Positions 58,065-64,000 of a DNA stretch of 64,000 nt are shown here, piece by piece. Position 1 is the stretch's first letter. Every line of letters starts with the position of its first letter. The translations under genes and the position numbers were made by a program. The notes beneath the pieces are model-generated. The model had not been told where the DNA came from. It searched no databases and saw only the letters and a program-made list of their open reading frames with translations. Source of the stretch: Fasciola hepatica (Eukaryota > Platyhelminthes > Trematoda > Plagiorchiida > Fasciolidae); NCBI GenBank assembly GCA_948099385.1, contig CANUEZ040000116.1:12463001-12527000 (forward strand), in the 5' to 3' direction.

Positions 58065-59990
58065 AGTGAATCATCAAAGAGAGTGGTGAAGTGAGTGAAA
58101 TAAAAGGAAAGAATAGTGGTTGTGAAATTCAATCCGTCCAATTCAGTTTAGGTCAAACGGAAATGACCTGTCACGTGCCAACTCCACTCCTGAACACGAC
58201 GACAACGAACTGAACAGTCGTGATGATTACTTTCCTTGATAAAGTGCCGGATCGAAACCGGAGGAGGAGGTAGTTCTGCCCGGAGAGTTAGCCGAAAGAT
58301 CAGGTGACATTCTCAGGGACTAATGTCCACGTTTCAAACTTGTAATATCGGAATCTCTGAAATAAGCGTCACACTCTTAGCCACATATTCGTGCATGAGA
58401 AAACATTTTTTTCGTGTATGCAGTCTTCAATGAAAAAACAGCGAAGACTCCAAGTTCTAAGAATATCTGAGTGAATAACTTTGTTCGCTAATGGTTTCGA
58501 AATTCACTTAAAGTTCTCCAGGACGTTTGTATCTGTCTGGAACTGTACATCAAGACGAAAAAAACACCGACTGTGAAACATGAAAAGGAAGTCTATAAAC
58601 TGTAGTCAAATTTAGATTTAAAAGTGCACGTGGAGGGGTAAGCTCTGTTGCTGTGCTTGTGATCTCGTACGTCAAGATCTAAACGGATGCTAGTAAACAT
58701 GGTAACCACTAATTTAACTGAACTCTTCTATTTGGAATGAACACCCAATTTTGTGATCTATGTTTGACTCTGGTTGAACTTTAAATCATCCGAAAGCTTG
58801 AGTAACTGATTCCTGGGGTCCTTGATAACATTTACGTGATTTTCCGTGTTGACGGATTCCACGGTGAGCACGGGCACAGGAAATATACCTATACATTACT
58901 GAAAGGAGGTACAACCACCTAAAAGTTGCAATAGGGCTTGACGTTTTTTTTGGAGGGGGGATGGTTGGTTGGCAGCAGCTGACCCGCGAAGAGGAGGTTG
59001 GTACTTCAGATCTTTAGATGAGGACTGTCTGTTTTGTAGCAAACATCGGTACATTTGCCATTGGGAATTTTGCAGTTGTCCCCCATTGTTCTGACTGTAT
59101 ATGAAAGTCGTAACAACTTGGAAGGATTGTTTTCAGCTTAAAGCAATACTGCCCGGTCATAGAAGGCACTATTTTGCCGGCTGAGGAAAGCTACTAAACG
59201 ACCACAAGTTCCGTATCTGGCGGCGCTAAAAATGATCTATCATCGATAAATTGCGGCGTAGAGGGAAAAATAAGAATAGTATCTACGCAGCTGACAGATA
59301 CGAAAAAATAATTTGTCGAATTCACAATTCATGAAAAACTACTCTACAGATTGAATATAAATGGTAAAAAATGTGTATTCACTATCATGGGGGGGGGAGA
59401 GAAGGGGGTGGGAAAGGGGCCGAATGATAAGCGATATGTAGAAAGGTTCGCCAAATTTCCATTGAATCTGTGGACTCGAAAATAGCATTGCTCTCGTATT
59501 ACCATATGAAGGCAAAATAAACTGATTGTGTGAAAAGCTCCACGGTTCATCTCCGTTCAGTCTTACAGTACAGTATCACTTTCGCAACATTTTTTCCTCC
59601 AGTAGTTAGAAAGTGTTCAAAAATGGACAAGTCCTCAAAAGCTATACAAATTTCATATACTATAACGCAGTTAACGCAATTCCAGCTGACTCGGGATTTA
59701 CTTGATGTAGAGCGTGCGTAGTCGGTGGAGTACTGAACGAGCGGTGGGCTGGGGGGGTGGGGGTAGTGATCCAGTGCGAACCAATCACTAAATCGACTGG
59801 GAGATTTAAGTAGTATAGATTTCAGTTAAACTTCACCGGATCATGAAGGAAGTTTGCATCAGAACAGCAGCCCAAGAAAAACCGTTGGAATCAATCAACG
59901 GAGTAGGTCAGCATCTGTGACTTCCCTGATTTTTATCCGGCACGATTACCGTAAACAGTACGTCAAAATAACTCCCACACGGCCTAGCCA
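58065..59990. other. no recognisable gene
   Basis: Non-coding, with two short G-rich runs near 59390-59420 and 59745-59763. It probably includes intron upstream of the exon at 57520-58059. Confidence 0.35.
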
Positions 59991-59999
59991 ATTACCTTG

Positions 60000-61440
60000 A
60001 CCTTTTATTTTGAACTCAGTAGTTACAAGTTAAATAATTTAAAGGGATTTTCATCGTTTGTGAGTCATATGTACTGTTGGAAGGTGGATCTATCACTCCG
60101 GTGCCAAAAAAGGCACATCAAAACAACGTCCAATAGCTTTACTTGGGTAGCTCTCGAGGTGCTTGAAAATATTAAACTGAAAAGATTGTCAACCCAGATC
60201 AACGTGTTGGACTCTAAGCCATTTACATATCGGAAATCTCTATCTACCCTGGGTGTCCTGGCCTCTCTCAACCACTCAGTTTTGTCATCTGTTGATAGCA
60301 GAAATCAAGTTTTCGGGGTCTGTTTCTTCGAATATAGTGAGACATTTAATTGTTTCAATAGATCAAAACTGCTCTATGTACTTGCTGACTCGCGCGTCAA
60401 TACCTCCAGCATTATTCATCTGTCCAGCTACTTTTCCAATCGATAACGATTCGCACGACGCTGTGGACGAACTTCTTTCATGCTTCCCTCAATACTCCAA
60501 ATGTTCTCCAGTGCACCATTCTATCACCGTTTTTGTTTTCTGCTTGTATATTATCCCTGCCCGTTTACGATGACTGTCTCCTTATTGAATACATCAGTGA
60601 TGGAATTTTTGGAATACTCAACTCTAACAGCCATACATTTTCCCTTCTACTACAAAGAGTAGCTGAGCTGGTCATTTGTTCTTCAGATCGAAATCTAAGG
60701 ACGAATCCCGCAAATGGCTCTACTACTCTGTTCCGTCTCCGTAAAACTCACCAATACTCCAACCTGATGGTATCCAACCCAGACATAGTCTTCAATGAAG
60801 AATCACTACAAAGAGTGCCGTCCATAAAGTACCTCGGTGTGACCATCGACCTTGCCCTCATCTGGACAGGCCAGGTCACCTCTGTCTTCTCCAAAGTCCG
60901 GTGACTCATATTTATTTGGCACGACTCAGGTCGTTTTCAACCATATTTCGTTTAATAAGACTCTGTATTTTCTTGCTTCCTTCAGCAATGGATCTATGCC
61001 TCCCTTGTCATATTCTCCGGACAGATTGCGAAAAATTTCAAGATTCTTGCCTGGTCCCTTGAAAATCTGTCTCGACATAGCGGCATCACTTACGACGTGC
61101 TCATCCACTGTATCGCGGTTCAGCATCAAAAGTACTCCTGCCTTTTTCCCGTAAGATCTTGGATGACACCACACACCGGCCTTCACCAATATCTCAGAAC
61201 TCGTATGTATAAATCTGCCACTCGATCCAAGTACAAACATCTGTTTGCTCGCACCAGAGCATTTGGATCCTCAGTAGTTCCTTACCTCACCCGTTTCCTC
61301 ACCAACCCAAATACCTTCCCCACCGACTTTCTTAACCCGCCCCGCTTAGCGTACTTTTTTCCTACTGCTAACTTTTGCTATGCGATGAAGTGCAGTGGTT
61401 ACGTAGCTACTGGATATTCAACCTCGGGTGCGTAAAGCAT
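60000..61440 (+). pseudogene. TE-2: CR1/jockey-like non-LTR RT remnant
   Basis: The plus strand carries a decayed RT of a second non-LTR family. In order across frames: VPKKAHQNN (fingers), VLENIKLKRLS, FTYRKSLSTLGVLASLNHSV, VFGVCFFEYSETFN (motif A, catalytic Asp replaced), CTILSPFLFSACI (motif B), VYDDCLLIE (motif C, shortened), then SIKYLGVTIDLALIWTGQV (60830-60880) from the thumb. The C-terminal part (61097-61435) ends in a stop at about 61433. At least four frame changes are needed, so it is inactive. It differs clearly from TE-1, whose motif spacing and tail are of another type. No endonuclease was found upstream, so it is 5'-truncated. Confidence 0.75.
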
Positions 61441-61489
61441 TCGACTGACTTGACTACAAGTAATACGCATCGCTAATGGGCGAGGTAAA

Positions 61490-63950
61490 TTTCACTTCAT
61501 TTCAGTTCTTTCAACCATCAGCTCCACACGTGTTACTACCTTACGGCATCGCCGAATAGGAGAGAAAATGAACAGAAGTGTAAAGTTAAAAAAGAGCCAA
61601 AAACGAAGCAAGAAGCGGAAATCAAGAGGACGAAGAAAGAGTCCGAGTGCAATTACACCACCGGTAACGATACCTGGGCAAATCATATATTGTCTCCATC
61701 CCTCTGGTACCTTAGTCTCATGTACCCCAACACAAACGTCTGACATGTACTATGTGTCCAAGTTCACTGGTTGAGATTTTCATACCTTTTTGCCATTTCA
61801 TGGGTTGACCATTTCAACCTATCTTCCAACCACTACCTGCCCCAGAAACCAGCGCACGTCGAGGAAGTCTATCTGTTTGCTTGTGTAACAAATTTCCCGG
61901 CCACTTTAACCTGCTTAGATCCAGTACTTGTTAAGCTGACTGACCAAAGTTTCCCAGCTTCATACGCCCAACCCCAGCACCGCTGATACGGTGTTCCCAG
62001 CATATTCGAGCAATACCACGGAGACAGCAACGATCAGACACCGACATTCTTTGTCTATCTTCTACTCTTAACAGCCATGAGTATGGGGAGCATAAAACGG
62101 CAGATTCAACCGCCGCTACACACTCGACACATGATGAACAACCAGACGTCTTGCCGACTTGACAGAAAGCTCAAATTGGCAAAGACCAAGTAGGCCTTAT
62201 GTGAACGCGATGAAGCTTCATCTGATATACGACAATCTGATGAAATGTACTTACCCAGATAAAAAAATCTACCCACTTCAGCTATAACCTACCGCGCCAG
62301 AACAAGGTTTGGCATAGGCCAAACCAGTCATGCAGCAGCATTTTACACTTCTAAGGCACAATACGGATGTCAGACATTGCTGCGATGTTGTTAAGGCTAA
62401 CCAGAAAGACTTGAAACTAACCTAAATCTTCACTCAAAATAACAATATCGTCCGCACATTCCAAGTCAGACAGTTCATTGTCTGAACAAAGATCGACTCC
62501 ACTATTCTCACACGAGGATAGGGCTATCTCAAGAATCAGCTCAATCACAAAGTTGAAGAAGAAGGGTGAAAGAGGGCAACCCTGAGGAGCACCACTTTTT
62601 GTGTTGAACTCGGGTGAAAGATCGCCGTAGACACGAACTCGGCTTTGGCTGTTCACATACAAGCACTAGAAAAATAAAATGCCTTTCTGTGGCACATATT
62701 TCAATGAGAACAAGAGCCAGAGAGCTGTGCGGTCGACTGAGTCGGACGCTGCTTTCAGATCAAAAAAGACAGAGATTGTGGGCCTACCGAAGGTGTGCCT
62801 GTATTCTAGAAATTGTCGGAAGATGACGGGGTCAATACAACCAAGACCAAGTCTGAAACCAGCTTGATTCTCAAGCATGGTGTGTGCGCTAGATGATAGG
62901 CGAAGAATGATCCCAGATATCAGCTTGGATGCGATACTTACCAAGCTAATCCCTCTTTGATTTCCACAAGAGGATCTGTCACCTTTCTTGTAAATCAGCA
63001 CAATCACCGGTTCACACTGATCCCGGGAAATCTGCTTAGTAGCCCAGATTATCCGGAGGAGTTTTCGTAACTCTGAGACCAAAGTTTCGCCTCCATCCCT
63101 GAAAAAGGACGGAGACAACCCATCCGGTTCAGTGGCTTCGTCCCTTTTCACATAACTTAACTCCCGTATACCCTTCATTTCTGATAGAGGAGTGACACCT
63201 ACCTGCATCGTTTCTTACGTGGGCATACCTGAAAAGTTCGTGGTAGAAACGGACCATCAGAATTGATCCCTAAAGTGCTCCGCCCAGCGGTCCAGACAAC
63301 TTTTCTCAGATTGATTCACTGAGCCGCCGTATTCCTTGAATAACTTGTTGACGCTTGCCCTACTTGGCTCGATACTTCTAATCAAACGTTTTTTCGTCCA
63401 TCACCGCTTGACGTTGTTTCTCAAACTCCTACTCCATTGGCGCCTTAGCGATTTACGATCTCACTGGACGTTCCATCTAACAGAGCCGCTGGCATCAAAT
63501 GTATTCATAGTTTGCGTTCTGTTTGAACCGGAGTCTCGTGCGGCAGTTAAAGCGGCGTATAAGGCTTCTCTAATCTGATTCCAGTGTTCCTTTCTGTCAT
63601 GGACTTCCAGCTGCTTTCACAACCGTGTATGATTCTTTGGCTGGAAAGCAGATCGTCAGTTATCTTCCAGAAACTACTGTGCGGAACTCGTTACTTTAGC
63701 TTAGCAGCAACCGCAGAGGAAACGTAAAACTGTACTGACGCGTACCAGGGCGTGAACTGAGTACACGGGCATGGACTAAAATGAATGAAATCTTCGACTG
63801 ATACAAGCCAGCGATGGCCAATGAAATACGGCCAACTTGAGTCTGACGTTGTGAAGAAGTAGGAGGACACAATGTGAGTCAGTGCCACGCCTTAGAACAA
63901 GACTGAAACCCGGGACCAAACAAGTCCTAAAATTTTCTATAATGAATGCT
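61490..63950 (-). pseudogene. TE-1 longest copy: endonuclease end, RT and 3' UTR
   Basis: On the minus strand, from the right edge, this reads the end of the endonuclease (about 63740-63950, aligned with 49090-49330), then a linker with WAEHFRDQF. RT frames follow at 63208-62666 and 62662-62417. Motifs are VIVLIYKKGDRSSCGNQRGI, SVFFDLKAASDSVDR (motif A, Asp kept), GAPQGCPLSPFFFNF (motif B) and CADDIVIL (motif C, Tyr replaced by Cys). The two RT frames are one frame interrupted by a single TAG near 62663-62665. Downstream the copy decays but can be followed through the C-terminal region to the 3' UTR, ending near 61490. It probably continues beyond the window. Confidence 0.85.
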
Positions 63951-64000
63951 ATCGGTCATTAGAGTACTGAAATATATTTTTCTGTGACAAAGCATAGAGT

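Noticed and set aside
61568..61774. Lys/Arg-rich plus-strand frame resembling a small basic protein
   Set aside because: The stretch is the antisense of the TE-1 3' UTR and C-terminal region; the A-rich composition explains the Lys/Arg content.
1..64000. A new multi-gene system (defence, secretion, biosynthetic cluster)
   Set aside because: No set of adjacent intact genes exists here. The window is intron or intergenic DNA filled with decayed transposons, so such a claim has no support.

Overview
This window looks like nuclear DNA from a repeat-rich flatworm, most likely a digenean trematode (liver-fluke type). The reasons are the absence of long gene frames, short exon-like frames separated by many kilobases, abundant AT, CA and GA microsatellites, and decayed transposable elements of the kinds known from flukes: RTE- and CR1-like non-LTR elements, a Ty3/gypsy element, a Penelope-like element, a Tc1-type transposon and tRNA-headed SINE-like repeats. 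The species cannot be fixed from the sequence. No complete protein-coding gene is visible.

Layout. 0.6-3.3 kb: two exon-like frames on the minus strand flank fragments of non-LTR family TE-1. 6.6-11 kb: a tRNA-headed repeat (repeat A), a TE-1 endonuclease remnant, an AT microsatellite, a second repeat A, a TE-1 3' tail, a 125-bp foldback and another TE-1 3' fragment. 11.9-19 kb: microsatellites, a repeat B, a minus-strand repeat A carrying a CA microsatellite, and a long inverted repeat. 19.3-20.6 kb: a broken DD34E Tc1-type transposase. 21-28 kb: scattered exon candidates with good splice sites. 28.6-33 kb: repeat B copies and two AT microsatellites. 37.3-41 kb: a decayed Ty3/gypsy element on the minus strand, with gag zinc knuckles, protease, RT, RNase H and integrase. 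47.3-52.8 kb: a composite in which a minus-strand Penelope-like element sits between the 5' and 3' parts of a plus-strand TE-1 copy. 53.2-55.1 kb: repeat B, then two repeat A units head to tail. 56.5-58.1 kb: a poly-Gln frame and the best-supported exon in the window (minus strand, 540 nt, phase 0/0). 60-61.4 kb: a CR1/jockey-like RT remnant (TE-2). 61.5-64 kb: the longest TE-1 copy, minus strand, probably running off the right edge.

How it fits together. The exon-like pieces are mostly on the minus strand and several are Ser/Thr/Pro/Gln-rich. They could be exons of one or more large genes whose introns hold the transposons, but the sequence alone cannot join them. I found no CRISPR array, operon or other gene system. 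The most informative content is the repeat biology: one non-LTR family seen in eight pieces, a tRNA-headed repeat with a tandem arrangement and a weak hammerhead-like core, and the nested Penelope-like element.
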